From Chengkuizengella sp. SCS-71B (GTDB lineage: Bacteria > Bacillota > Bacilli > Paenibacillales > KCTC-33759): DNA of 64,000 bases. The position numbers and the translations under genes were made by a program. Each line of letters opens with the position of its first letter. Position 1 is the stretch's first letter. This document shows, one piece after another, positions 1 through 8,721 of this stretch. The stretch covers positions 4,162,723-4,226,722 of the forward strand of contig NZ_JAZHSH010000001.1 of assembly GCF_040100845.1 (NCBI RefSeq). Reading direction: 5' to 3'. The notes beneath the pieces were generated by a model. That model saw nothing but the letters and a program-made list of their open reading frames with translations, was not told the origin of the DNA and did no database searches.

Positions 1-12
1 CTAATAAAATTC

Positions 13-492
13 TTAAGAATTATTTAAAGGATGATCTATTTTTTTACCTTTTTTCTCTTTTTTATCTTTTAATTCCCATTTTCCATCATTTTTTTCTAAT
101 TCATATAGAAAATTAGTTCCGTCTGATTTTTTTTCAAATATATAACCTTTTTTCCCTTTAACATATAAAGAAGGTAAAGTATCTCCAGGGGTTTGTGTAT
201 GCATAACTTCAATAAATACATCGAATTCTTCTGAATTACCACCCAAAATTTGATCTATATCAATAAGATCATACCCATTTAAATTAACATTGTGTGTGTT
301 TTTAATATCATTATCAACATCATTTTTGTATTTCTTATTTGCATTATCTATTTTTTCTTTTATCTGTCTTTCAGTTTCATTTGACATCTCTTCAAATGAA
401 AAATAATTTTGGTCTGCAATTAAAGAACCTGCTCCAATAACAAACATTAATACAAGAACTAGAGAGGTTACAAATAATTTTCCTCTTATCAT
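13..492 (-). CDS. hypothetical exported protein
   Basis: A 159-residue protein of unknown function. Residues 5-27 form a hydrophobic segment after MIRGK, consistent with a signal peptide or N-terminal anchor; there is no lipobox Cys. The rest is very polar and ends in a Lys-rich tail. The ATG is preceded by a good AGGAGG site. It is the last of three co-directional genes spaced about 17 bases apart, so it is probably co-transcribed with the two small exported proteins upstream. I do not recognise a domain. An extracytoplasmic role is inferred only from the leader. Confidence 0.6.
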   Translation of the reverse strand: MIRGKLFVTSLVLVLMFVIGAGSLIADQNYFSFEEMSNETERQIKEKIDNANKKYKNDVDNDIKNTHNVNLNGYDLIDIDQILGGNSEEFDVFIEVMHTQTPGDTLPSLYVKGKKGYIFEKKSDGTNFLYELEKNDGKWELKDKKEKKGKKIDHPLNNS

Positions 493-509
493 TTCTATAT
501 TTCCTCCTT

Positions 510-932
510 TTAATTGCTACCCCAATATAAGGTTTCATTTTGTTCAGTATGTCTTTCTAATACTCCAGAACTTCCAGCTCTTTTAACTTCATAATCACTA
601 ACAAATAACCACTTTCCAGGAGTATTAAATCCTGTGTTTGGAGTATATTTACCTGATTGTTTAATGTAATCATCATTATCAACATTCTCAATAAATTGCG
701 CTTTTCGAACACTATTAAAATATAAGTAGCTATTAATATATAATTCATCTTGAGTACTTTCAGTCTTAAAAGAAGCTATATATTCGATATTATAACTAAA
801 AGGTGCATTGACAGTACCCAATGTAATATCATTATCATGATAAATAATGATTTCACCATCATTGGCATATACCACTGAACTCGTTATAATTAAGCACAGA
901 ATGATAATATAAGCAGAAATATTTTTCTTCAT
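510..932 (-). CDS. small secreted protein, paralogue of the next gene
   Basis: About 140 residues with a clear signal peptide (MKKNISAYIIILCL... ending at VVYA). The ATG at 932 is chosen because AAGGAG lies 9 bases before it; the longer reading begins at a TTG inside that ribosome site. The mature part resembles the product of 951..1355: both have a beta-rich pattern with W-L-(F/V)-x-S-x-x-x-V and a polar Thr/Asn-rich tail. It is the middle gene of a three-gene operon. Function is unknown; small exported paralogues of this type are sometimes bacteriocin-like, but nothing here proves that. Confidence 0.6.
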   Translation of the reverse strand: MKKNISAYIIILCLIITSSVVYANDGEIIIYHDNDITLGTVNAPFSYNIEYIASFKTESTQDELYINSYLYFNSVRKAQFIENVDNDDYIKQSGKYTPNTGFNTPGKWLFVSDYEVKRAGSSGVLERHTEQNETLYWGSN

Positions 933-950
933 ATTATTCAACTCCTTCAA

Positions 951-1355
951 CTAATTAGCAGGCTGTACATATCTACTTGTGTTTTGATTATCAGAGTAGT
1001 ACGTTCCATCTTCATACCATACTTCCGCCTTTGAATATACAAGCCAATTTGCTGATTCACCATCTGTGGTCTCATAACTCTTCTTTGCATATCTGGATCC
1101 ATCAGATTTATAATCTTGTCTTGTCACGACGTGAACCATATTTTTATATACTGATAAGTATACTCCAAGACTATCAATTGAACCTCTAGCAGTCTCATTT
1201 GAGTAAGCTGTTGCTGTTAAATTGTAATAATAAGGTACTGGGAAGTCAACATCTATTGAAACATCACTTTGAACATATTGATTTGCTGCAAAAATATTCG
1301 TTCCTAGCGCCATGAAAAAAAATAGACACAATAATATAGGCTTAAATGCTTTCAT
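951..1355 (-). CDS. small secreted protein, first gene of a three-gene operon
   Basis: A 134-residue protein with signal peptide MKAFKPILLCLFFFMALG and an Ala-x-Ala cleavage region near residue 24. The mature part is Tyr/Ser/Thr-rich and predicted to be mostly beta strand. GGGAGGA lies 9 bases before the ATG. It shares its overall pattern with the downstream product (NWLVYS here, KWLFVS there), so the two probably arose by duplication. No cysteines, lipobox or sortase motif are seen. Function unknown. Confidence 0.6.
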   Translation of the reverse strand: MKAFKPILLCLFFFMALGTNIFAANQYVQSDVSIDVDFPVPYYYNLTATAYSNETARGSIDSLGVYLSVYKNMVHVVTRQDYKSDGSRYAKKSYETTDGESANWLVYSKAEVWYEDGTYYSDNQNTSRYVQPAN

Positions 1356-1649
1356 TAAAACTATTCCTCCCTTCTGACAAAATTTTTAAGAAAAATTATA
1401 CATGTATAATAATACCGTATTTGAATTAATTTCATAATTCCTACTAACTATGGAATACCATTCTAACATTTCCTAATACAAAACATATTAATACTGGCCA
1501 GCTTTATTATATAATAATATTTATACATAATTGGAAAAAGGATGAATTTATTTCACCCCCCTAAAATAGTCTTATTAATAATTTTTGTTACAAAAAAATT
1601 AGTTAAATACAATAGATATAAGAAATATATTGGTCAATTTTTCATAAAA

Positions 1650-1717
1650 TCCTTATCACAGTTTTGGTCGTACTTAACTGTTCGAGATGGAACAGAACTA
1701 TAAGGAAATATCGAGAA
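1650..1717 (-). pseudogene. possible decayed 5S rRNA fragment
   Basis: Read on the minus strand, the segment contains GTTCCATCTCGAACAGTTAAG, close to the universally conserved 5S core (GTTCCCATACCGAACACGGAAGTTAAG with internal losses). It is flanked by CGATA on the 5' side and CTGTGATAAGGA on the 3' side, in the 5S order. It is too short and too deleted to fold as 5S. The likeness was judged by eye. Confidence 0.3.
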
Positions 1718-1747
1718 GTTAGTTGAACACTATAATTACAAAAAGAA

Positions 1748-1777
1748 AAAAAGTAACCAATTTTAAGGTTACTTTTT
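1748..1777. terminator. bidirectional intrinsic terminator
   Basis: Perfect 11-bp inverted repeat AAAAAGTAACC / GGTTACTTTTT around an 8-base loop, with A and T runs on the two sides. It lies downstream of the minJ-like gene on the minus strand. Confidence 0.75.
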
Positions 1778-1912
1778 CTTAAATTTATTAAGATTCATAA
1801 TGAGGTGCTTGTTCTGAATAATATATTCAATGTCTTCCAACCCTAAAATACATCTGCTTGTAATAAAATTTCCCAGCCTTTGGGGCTAATTCTACAGGCT
1901 TTTAAAGTTTAT

Positions 1913-3205
1913 TTAAATATCTATATTTTTATTGGATGATAAATCCACTCTAAAAATACCAGACAGTTTCATTTTTATATAAGCCCAAATCGGCTTTTCA
2001 TTTAACTCTAAATAATACATCGCTTGTTCATCTGGGGCCAAGATTAAACCTAAATGGTGATGTTCTCCTGAAAATAGAGCACCCTTGACAAATTTGCTCT
2101 CCCCATCAAGGTTCAATATCTCTAACTTACAATATGCTGGGTTCATACGAATAGCCTGATGCAACTCTTCTTTCGTGTGCACTTCCAAGCCGTTCACTTT
2201 ATGAATGATTTCTCCAACTTCTATGCCCATTTTTTCAGCAGAGCTATTTGGTAAAATACCCAAAATAAACAAACCACGTTGGTCATGTACATATATTGGA
2301 ACTTGGCTAAATTCTTGTTTTTTACTGTAATATACGATCCCCTCATGAAACAATATGCAAAATAAAACAGCAGAGAAAGTGAAGATAGACCAATAATGAG
2401 AAAGAAATGCCAATCCCAATAATGTTACACTATAAATAGTAAGCCACTTTGCACTCCATTTCACCTTGTGCATAGGCAGCTTCACTCTGGTCATTTCAGA
2501 AAATCCGATAACAACTGGAAATGCGATCATCATCCAACCGCTTGTGAAAATTTCATTACTTAATATTGGATTCCAAGGCAGCACAATACCAGAGGAGGTT
2601 GTTGGAACTAATAAAAACAATGGCACAGGCCAAAACCCCTGAAAATGATAACCACCTACTATTTTACCGCGTTTCCCTTTAACAAATAATGGTGTAGAGG
2701 ATTTTGCCCCATTCATATAATATAAAAAGGCTTCTAATAAATGTAAAATCGCTACTAAGCTAAGTAAGGAAGGTACATTAACATCTATTAATGTTTTTAA
2801 AAACCACGTGGATTTAAGTGAATCAAAAAATGGAAATGAAATCACGAGTACATGTAAAATCCCTACAATACCAACTGAATATGAAAAACATAAAAATCGA
2901 ACCCGGAACAGTATCAAAATCAATGAAATAACCCAAATAAGAATCAATATATCAAATGATATACTTACCCCTATAAATATGATGAATAAAGAACATACAA
3001 AACCACCTACAATCCCCCAGCCAATGGTTTTCCAGGTTTCATTCATAAGTGAATGCAATTTAGTATGGAATAATTTCCTTTCCAAGTAAATTTGCCTACG
3101 ATATTGGAAGATTACAAATAAAATACCTATGTAATAAAAAGGTTGAATGAGTAACAGCTTTAAAGCTTCTACAAATCCCATCGAAATCTGAATTAATAAT
3201 TCCAT
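1913..3205 (-). CDS. minJ: MinJ-like polytopic membrane PDZ protein
   Basis: A 430-residue membrane protein with at least six hydrophobic segments in residues 1-310 and a PDZ domain near residues 310-390 (GLFILGILPNSSAEKMGIE...GEIIHKVNGLEV). In B. subtilis MinJ links MinD to DivIVA at poles and septa; that gene also lies beside ctpB and ftsEX, and the same order is found here. AAGGAG precedes the ATG by 9 bases. Assignment to MinJ rests on topology, length and synteny, since PDZ membrane proteins diverge strongly. Swarming or division-site roles are inferred from the homologue. Confidence 0.7.
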   Translation of the reverse strand: MELLIQISMGFVEALKLLLIQPFYYIGILFVIFQYRRQIYLERKLFHTKLHSLMNETWKTIGWGIVGGFVCSLFIIFIGVSISFDILILIWVISLILILFRVRFLCFSYSVGIVGILHVLVISFPFFDSLKSTWFLKTLIDVNVPSLLSLVAILHLLEAFLYYMNGAKSSTPLFVKGKRGKIVGGYHFQGFWPVPLFLLVPTTSSGIVLPWNPILSNEIFTSGWMMIAFPVVIGFSEMTRVKLPMHKVKWSAKWLTIYSVTLLGLAFLSHYWSIFTFSAVLFCILFHEGIVYYSKKQEFSQVPIYVHDQRGLFILGILPNSSAEKMGIEVGEIIHKVNGLEVHTKEELHQAIRMNPAYCKLEILNLDGESKFVKGALFSGEHHHLGLILAPDEQAMYYLELNEKPIWAYIKMKLSGIFRVDLSSNKNIDI

Positions 3206-3390
3206 TCACATGTTCTCCTTGTAATCTACTCTGAAATAAAATTTTATTGCTGCATGGACATTAAAAAGTTAAATCTTGTGCTGAAAAAAATAGGAAGACT
3301 GAGCACTCTGACCCAATCCTCCTAAAAACAGTTCGACACAAAGTTAATTAAATCCTTCTAAGTCACCCAATTTATGCAATCTGTTGTGGA

Positions 3391-4851
3391 TTAACTCTCA
3401 CTTAATACTTCAATCGCTTTTTGTAATTGCGAATCATTCTTTGGATCTCTAAATTTATCAATAATTTGCTTTTCAATTTCATTCGCCGTGGTTTCATCTA
3501 ATTTACCTGTAACAAGTAAACCGTTTTTACCTTGGAAATTTTTAAGGGCAGCTTCTGTTTTTACATCAAAAAATCCATCAGTTCTTTCAGAGTTAAACCC
3601 TAAACCTTCAAGCATAATTTGTAAGGTTTTCACACTTTCGCCAACAGATTCAAGAGCTAATACCTTATCTTTTGGCAAAGGGGCAACAGTGAAAAATGCT
3701 GGTTGCTCAACCTTATAGTCAGGTTCAATCCCGACCTCGTGTATAAAGGCTCCACTAGAAGTAAGCCATTTGGCAACCGTCACTTTCAACTCACTGCCAT
3801 CATCTACACCACTGGAAAATGTTTTTTGTACTGTTCCTTTTCCAAATGTAGTTTCACCAACGACAGTTCCATTTTCAGCTTCTATAATAGCACCAGCTAA
3901 AATTTCTGAAGCACTAGCGCTTCCACTATTCGTTAGTATGACGATGGAATATGGTTTCCCATCTGACTTGGTAATATGTTCTTTACGATTACCTTCACGA
4001 TCCTCTTCATATACGAGCACCGATCCTTTTTCTAACAATGGATCTAATAAATCAATTGCTACATTCAAATATCCACCTGGATTATTACGAACATCTATGA
4101 TTAAAGATGCCATGCCATCACTTTCTAATTGTTCTAAATCCTCATAGAATCGTTCTGCTGTCTGTTCTGCAAATTGCTTGATTTCAATGTATCCTATGTT
4201 ATTTTCTAACATTTCAGATTGTACCGTTTCTAAATCAATTTTATTACGGACAACAATAATTTCAATCGGCTCGTTGAATCCCGCCCTTAGTATTTTCAAC
4301 TTTGCTTGCGTCCCTTTTGGTCCTCTAATTTTTAAAACTGCATCATTTAAGCTTAAACCTTCTAGGCTTTCTCCATTCACAGAAATAATCTGATCTTTAG
4401 CTCGAATACCAGCCTCATCTGCTGGAGAATCTTTTATCGGAGAAACCACTGTCACCTTATTATCCTCCATTGTCACTTCGGCACCAATCCCAGAAATGGA
4501 TGAATTAACTGCCTCTCGAAACATTTTAGATTGCTCTGCATCAAAATATACTGAATATGGATCATCAAGAGAAGCAAGCATCCCTCGAATTGCACCATCT
4601 ATGACTTCAGTTTTATCCATTTCTTTGTAATACGCGTTTTCAATGATTTCAAATACGGTTGACATCTTTTTTAGATCCGTATCTGTAAAACTGGTGGCAT
4701 TCCCTGTCTCTTCTTGTAACACTTCTTGTCCTGTTTCATCTAGCTCTAGAAAAATGGAATTGCTCCAATTCACAATTGCAATGGATAGTGCAGCTCCAAT
4801 AATCATCGATAAGATGATTAGTAATATAACCGTACGGCGTTTTAAAACCAT
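3391..4851 (-). CDS. ctpB: S41 carboxy-terminal processing protease with PDZ and peptidoglycan-binding domains
   Basis: A 486-residue exported protease. An N-terminal membrane segment (VILLIILSMIIGAALSIAIV) is followed by a PDZ domain (about 115-195), the S41 protease core (about 195-375) and a PG_binding_1 domain (about 400-465). The catalytic Ser lies in NSGSASASEILAGAI and the Lys in FGKGTVQ, so the Ser-Lys dyad is intact. CtpB-type proteases cleave regulatory or envelope substrates outside the membrane, including the SpoIVFA-type signal during sporulation. The ATG at 4851 has GGTGAG just upstream; the longer reading starts at TTG. Whether it is CtpA or CtpB is set by position next to ftsEX/minJ. 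Confidence 0.85.
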   Translation of the reverse strand: MVLKRRTVILLIILSMIIGAALSIAIVNWSNSIFLELDETGQEVLQEETGNATSFTDTDLKKMSTVFEIIENAYYKEMDKTEVIDGAIRGMLASLDDPYSVYFDAEQSKMFREAVNSSISGIGAEVTMEDNKVTVVSPIKDSPADEAGIRAKDQIISVNGESLEGLSLNDAVLKIRGPKGTQAKLKILRAGFNEPIEIIVVRNKIDLETVQSEMLENNIGYIEIKQFAEQTAERFYEDLEQLESDGMASLIIDVRNNPGGYLNVAIDLLDPLLEKGSVLVYEEDREGNRKEHITKSDGKPYSIVILTNSGSASASEILAGAIIEAENGTVVGETTFGKGTVQKTFSSGVDDGSELKVTVAKWLTSSGAFIHEVGIEPDYKVEQPAFFTVAPLPKDKVLALESVGESVKTLQIMLEGLGFNSERTDGFFDVKTEAALKNFQGKNGLLVTGKLDETTANEIEKQIIDKFRDPKNDSQLQKAIEVLSES

Positions 4852-4925
4852 CAACTCACCACCCTAACCTTGGATCTTGAAAATCATCTTTTTAGTATAT
4901 GTCAATTCTAACACAATTAATACAA

Positions 4926-6104
4926 TTAATAGAATTTAACGTATTTATTAGGATCTACACGTGAATCCCACTTACGCACTTCAAAATGTAAATGGTTCCC
5001 TGTAGACCTTCCTGTAGTACCTACTTCGCCTATTTTAGCTCCACGGTTCACATTTTGTCCGACTGAAACATTGATCTGACGCATGTGTGCATATAACGTT
5101 TTTATACCATCCCCATGCTCTATTACGACAGCATACCCGTAAGAGCTCATATATTCTGCTACGATCACGACACCACCAGCAGATGCTAGAATATTAGTTC
5201 CACCTGGTGCTGCAATATCCACACCTGTATGACTTGATGTTCTTCCAGTAAACGGATCCTTTCTCGTTCCGTAATAGGAGGTTATACGATATTTTCTATC
5301 CGTAGGGAGTGGATATCCAAACTTTCCATCGTAAGTCAACTCTGCTTTTTTAGCTAATAACTTAGACCTTTGTGATATCATATTCGCCATTGCATCTTCT
5401 GCTTCTTTAGATATCTCTTCATGAACCTCTATCTGACCTTTAAAACTCGTAATTGCAACTTCTTTTTCTTTTTCCTGAGTATATAATTCAGTTCGTAATT
5501 GTTCTAATTCGTCTAGATTATCATTTAGTGCTACAATTCTAGTTTCTACTTCTTCTTTTGCTTTTTCTATGACTGCTTGATCATGTTTACGTGCTTCTAA
5601 TAATTCCTTATCCTTATTTAATATTGAGTTTAGAGCTTGGAAACGATCTAAGAAATCTGTAAAACTAGTAGAACTTAATAATACATCCAAATAGGAAACA
5701 GAACCGTTTGTATACATAATATGAAGTCTAGATTTCAATAGTTCATTTCGATCTATTACTCGTTGTATTGCGTTATCAAGTTCAAGCTTCGCTGCTTCAA
5801 GCTCCTCTTTTGTTTGAGCAATCGTAGCCTCAAGTACTTCTACTTCTTTATTTTTAGTTGCGATTTGAAGTTCAAGCTCTTGTATTTCTTCTTCTGTATT
5901 GGCAATCTGAGTTTTTAAATTAGATATTTGATCTAGTGCTACTTGTCTATTTGCTTTGGCTTGAGCTTCTTTAGCTTTTAGCTCTTTCAATTGAGCATCT
6001 ATTGCTTTTATTTCAGCTGAATTATCCGCTTGTCCTTGCTCTGGCAATATAATTGAGGAAAAAATAAATAAAAATGATATCAATACTAATACAACCTTCT
6101 TCAA
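4926..6104 (-). CDS. EnvC-like M23 peptidase, FtsEX-associated hydrolase or activator
   Basis: A 392-residue secreted protein. It has a signal peptide (residues 1-26), a long coiled coil rich in Glu/Lys/Leu (about 30-250), and a C-terminal LytM/M23 domain (about 275-390). The metal and active-site residues are present: H-T-G-V-D, Y-A-H-M and H-L-H-F. It starts with TTG, supported by GGAGGA 7 bases upstream. Coiled-coil M23 proteins beside ftsEX are typically periplasmic or wall partners that FtsEX controls conformationally (EnvC, PcsB and CwlO analogues). With the metal ligands intact, it is likely an endopeptidase itself. Confidence 0.88.
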   Translation of the reverse strand: MKKVVLVLISFLFIFSSIILPEQGQADNSAEIKAIDAQLKELKAKEAQAKANRQVALDQISNLKTQIANTEEEIQELELQIATKNKEVEVLEATIAQTKEELEAAKLELDNAIQRVIDRNELLKSRLHIMYTNGSVSYLDVLLSSTSFTDFLDRFQALNSILNKDKELLEARKHDQAVIEKAKEEVETRIVALNDNLDELEQLRTELYTQEKEKEVAITSFKGQIEVHEEISKEAEDAMANMISQRSKLLAKKAELTYDGKFGYPLPTDRKYRITSYYGTRKDPFTGRTSSHTGVDIAAPGGTNILASAGGVVIVAEYMSSYGYAVVIEHGDGIKTLYAHMRQINVSVGQNVNRGAKIGEVGTTGRSTGNHLHFEVRKWDSRVDPNKYVKFY

Positions 6105-6138
6105 CGTCCGTTCCTCCTATTTATAAATAATTAATAGA

Positions 6139-7176
6139 TTAAACTTTCAAATGTTTTCTTACAGATAAAACACTTCCAAAAACGCCAATGACTATACCGA
6201 TAACAAACAAAGCAAGTAATATATTTGGAGTAGCCTCATTTTGAGGTATCATTTCCATTCCTAGAATTCCAAGCTGCAGTTGACTTCTTTCAACTAGTTC
6301 AGCGTATCCAAAATATAGAATAGCACTTGGAATAAATGAACCAATGAATCCAATCACAGCCCCTTCTACGAAAAATGGCCAGCGAATAAATTGATTTGTT
6401 GCTCCTACTAGTTTCATAATCGCGATTTCATTACTTCTTGCCATAATCGTAAGTTTAATCGTATTTGCGATCAAAAACATCGCTGTAAATACTAAACCGA
6501 TAACAATAATGAAACCAATGTTACGGATCGTACTTGTAATTTTATGTAGATTTTCTACATATCCTTGTCCATATTTCACACTGTCTATGACTGGAATTTG
6601 TATTTCTTCTACCAATTGATCTTCTTGAATTCCCTGATCATCTGTTGTGTTTTCTGTTGAGTCTTGTCCTTCAGATGTATTTTCTTCTGGTTGTGCCACT
6701 TCTTCAGAAGCTGCTCTCTCAATTGTTAAGAACTCACCTTCATATAACTTTTCAATTTTTTCAGCAGCGGATTTTACTTCTCTTGAATCATATACTTCAA
6801 CAACGAAGGAATCTGGAAGTGGATTATCTTCCCCATCATATCCTTCCAATGGATCGCCGATCTTTTCTCTCAATTCAGCTATGCCTTGTTCTTTTGTGAT
6901 ATGTGTTACTCTTTTGATTTCTTCAATCGTAGCTATATTGTTTTTAATGGAAATAATTTCTTCTTCCGGCACTTCCGTATTGAGGAAAACTTTGACTTCT
7001 ACTTGACTTTCTATATCACCTAAAAATTGATTTACATTCGAGGTTAACAATAAAAACACACCTAGTATAAAAAGAGGAATGGCTATAGAACTTATTGATG
7101 CAAATGACATCCATGCGTTACGACTGACATTTTTGAACCCTTCACGAAAGTGACGACCGATTGTGCTAATTTTCAT
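6139..7176 (-). CDS. ftsX: cell-division ABC transporter permease FtsX
   Basis: A 345-residue FtsX. One transmembrane segment near the N-terminus (ISSIAIPLFILGVFLLL) and three near the C-terminus flank a large extracellular loop and the FtsX permease core. The ATG at 7176 has GAGGTG 9 bases upstream and overlaps the end of ftsE. The extracellular loop contains an extra acidic, low-complexity stretch of about 45 residues (EEVAQPEENTSEGQDSTENT and onward), making it longer than the usual roughly 300-residue Bacillus FtsX. The partner is FtsE; together they gate a peptidoglycan hydrolase, probably the M23 protein encoded just downstream. Confidence 0.93.
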   Translation of the reverse strand: MKISTIGRHFREGFKNVSRNAWMSFASISSIAIPLFILGVFLLLTSNVNQFLGDIESQVEVKVFLNTEVPEEEIISIKNNIATIEEIKRVTHITKEQGIAELREKIGDPLEGYDGEDNPLPDSFVVEVYDSREVKSAAEKIEKLYEGEFLTIERAASEEVAQPEENTSEGQDSTENTTDDQGIQEDQLVEEIQIPVIDSVKYGQGYVENLHKITSTIRNIGFIIVIGLVFTAMFLIANTIKLTIMARSNEIAIMKLVGATNQFIRWPFFVEGAVIGFIGSFIPSAILYFGYAELVERSQLQLGILGMEMIPQNEATPNILLALFVIGIVIGVFGSVLSVRKHLKV

Positions 7177-7852
7177 AACCGTATTCACCTCGTTCTTGGT
7201 CACGTACAACGACTCCGTCTTCGATGGCTATGACTCTTTTTCTCATTTTGTTTACGATATCTTTGTTATGTGTGGCCATGATGATCGTTGTTCCCCTGAA
7301 ATTAATTTCTTCTAGCAACTCCATAATTCCCCAGGAGGTTTCTGGATCTAGGTTTCCCGTAGGTTCGTCTGCAATAATAAGAGAAGGGTTATTTACAATA
7401 GCTCTAGCAATTGCTACTCTTTGTTGTTCCCCCCCTGATAACTGTGAAGGATAGGCGTTTGCTTTCCCTTTTAATCGAACTAAACTTAATACTTCATTTG
7501 TTCTTTTTTTGATGAATTTTTTCGGTTCTTCTATAACTTCCATTGCAAAAGCGACATTTTCTGCAACTGTCAGTTTAGGAAGCAAGCGGAAATCTTGGAA
7601 TACAACACCTATGTTTCTTCTCACATATGGGATTTTTCGTTGTTTTAACTTCCCTATATTAAAGCCGTTTACGACTATTTGTCCTTTGGTAGGTTTTTCT
7701 TCTCGATAGATGAGTTTCATAAACGTGGATTTACCAGCACCTGATGGCCCTACTATGTATACAAATTCATTTTGATCAACTTTTAAATTAATTCCTTTTA
7801 ACGCTTCATTACCGTCTGGATATTTTTTAAAAACACCCTGCATTTCTATCAC
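7166..7852 (-). CDS. ftsE: cell-division ABC transporter ATPase FtsE
   Basis: A 228-residue ATPase with Walker A GPSGAGKST (about residue 35), signature LSGGEQQRVAIARA (about 139), Walker B LIIADEP and the switch His in MATHNKD. It starts with GTG at 7852, preceded by GGGAAG. It overlaps ftsX by 11 bases. It supplies ATP hydrolysis to FtsX at the cell envelope to activate wall hydrolysis, in sporulation entry or elongation in Bacillus and in division elsewhere. A MITE-like repeat sits 36 bases upstream. Confidence 0.95.
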   Translation of the reverse strand: MIEMQGVFKKYPDGNEALKGINLKVDQNEFVYIVGPSGAGKSTFMKLIYREEKPTKGQIVVNGFNIGKLKQRKIPYVRRNIGVVFQDFRLLPKLTVAENVAFAMEVIEEPKKFIKKRTNEVLSLVRLKGKANAYPSQLSGGEQQRVAIARAIVNNPSLIIADEPTGNLDPETSWGIMELLEEINFRGTTIIMATHNKDIVNKMRKRVIAIEDGVVVRDQERGEYGYEN

Positions 7853-7888
7853 TTTATCACTTCCCGATTCTTGGTAGTCTTAGAGGTT

Positions 7889-8055
7889 GTTCAAAAAGTA
7901 CCCTTTTGATCACGAAGTATCCCGTGAAGTTATATCGACATCGAATATTGCGCTCATATTTGAAGTCCGGTGCTCATGTACAAATCACTACACTCCACTC
8001 CGGCTTCTACATATTCGCACAATCTTCTCGGTGCTGAAAATTGAACTTTTTGAAC
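7889..8055. repeat. MITE-like repeat with GTTCAAAAAGT terminal inverted repeats, long form
   Basis: An 11-bp perfect terminal inverted repeat, GTTCAAAAAGT at 7889-7899 and ACTTTTTGAAC at 8045-8055. It contains the internal signatures CCTTTTGATCACGAAGTA and CGGTGCTGAAAA. A shorter relative with the same signatures lies at 45876-45953. No ORF is present. Both copies sit directly upstream of minus-strand genes. Confidence 0.65.
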
Positions 8056-8450
8056 ATGCATTAAATTATAAACTTCGACATAAACAATAAAAATCCTTGC
8101 ATAAAAAGGCTAGTTCATAAAAAAGATGTCGTTTCATCGAAAAATATGTATCTATCTACTCTTAAAATCGTAAAAATAGAATAGATGACACACAAAAACC
8201 AGCTTTTTTTACATTATACCATCTATTACGGCAAATTAAGTAGTTTTTTCCACAGAAAATTTAGTATTTTTTAGATGAAATATAAAAAGTATCCTATTTT
8301 GAAAAACAGACGTCATGATCCTCATTTTTGAGCGTATAAAATTCAAATTTTTATGTAATTTTAATGTCTGTCTAACTTTTTCTTAAGCAAAGAGGGATAT
8401 GCTATACAAACACATAACATTTGATTTAAAAGGAATAGGAGGAAGTTAAG
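8056..8450. other. intergenic region between ftsE and the small exported peptide
   Basis: AT-rich non-coding sequence. A weak extended -10 (TGCTATACA, 8401-8408) lies about 45 bases before the small ORF at 8451 and could be its promoter. I see nothing else in it. Confidence 0.4.
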
Positions 8451-8624
8451 ATGGCATTTAAAAAATTAGTCTCAACCGTTGCATTATCATCTTATTTATT
8501 GGGGGTTTCTGCGATAGGAGGATTTAATGTTTCTGAAATATATAAACCAATTCCTTCCAATTCTGCAGAAATCAATCAAGCGAATGAATTATTAGATAAA
8601 AAAGAGAAAAAATCTAAGGAATAA
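8451..8624 (+). CDS. 57-residue exported peptide, Phr/signal-peptide-like
   Basis: A short plus-strand ORF among minus-strand genes, with a near-consensus ribosome site (AGGAGG, 8 bases before ATG). The product begins MAFKKLVSTVALSSYLLGVS, a classic short export signal, followed by a polar tail ending in KKEKKSKE. Size and layout resemble pro-peptides of the Phr type (signal sequence plus short C-terminal tail), but no Rap/RRNPP receptor gene is adjacent, so that is only a possibility. A hairpin follows the stop codon, so it is a self-contained transcription unit. Confidence 0.55.
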   Translation: MAFKKLVSTVALSSYLLGVSAIGGFNVSEIYKPIPSNSAEINQANELLDKKEKKSKE

Positions 8625-8638
8625 CATAGATTTTAAAA

Positions 8639-8671
8639 GGACTGTCCGAAGAAATCATCGGACGGTTCTTT
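8639..8671 (+). terminator. probable terminator after the small exported peptide
   Basis: Stem GGACTGTCCG / CGGACGGTTC (10 pairs, two of them G-U) with a 10-base loop and a short T run. It starts 14 bases after the stop codon of the peptide ORF. Confidence 0.6.
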
Positions 8672-8721
8672 GATGCGCTCTGCGCTGGGAATAGGTGTTG
8701 GCTTCCTAGTTGTTCCCACTT

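Larger units (their letters stand above)
1356..1912. other. 557-bp intergenic region, no intact gene
   Basis: AT-rich sequence with no convincing ORF. It holds a possible 5S rRNA remnant (1650-1717) and a bidirectional terminator (1748-1777). Between 1790 and 1900 the minus strand carries short decayed coding stretches in shifting frames (for example RISPKGWEILLQADVF, then LGLEDIEYIIQNKHLIMNL), suggesting an old gene remnant of unknown family. Confidence 0.5.
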
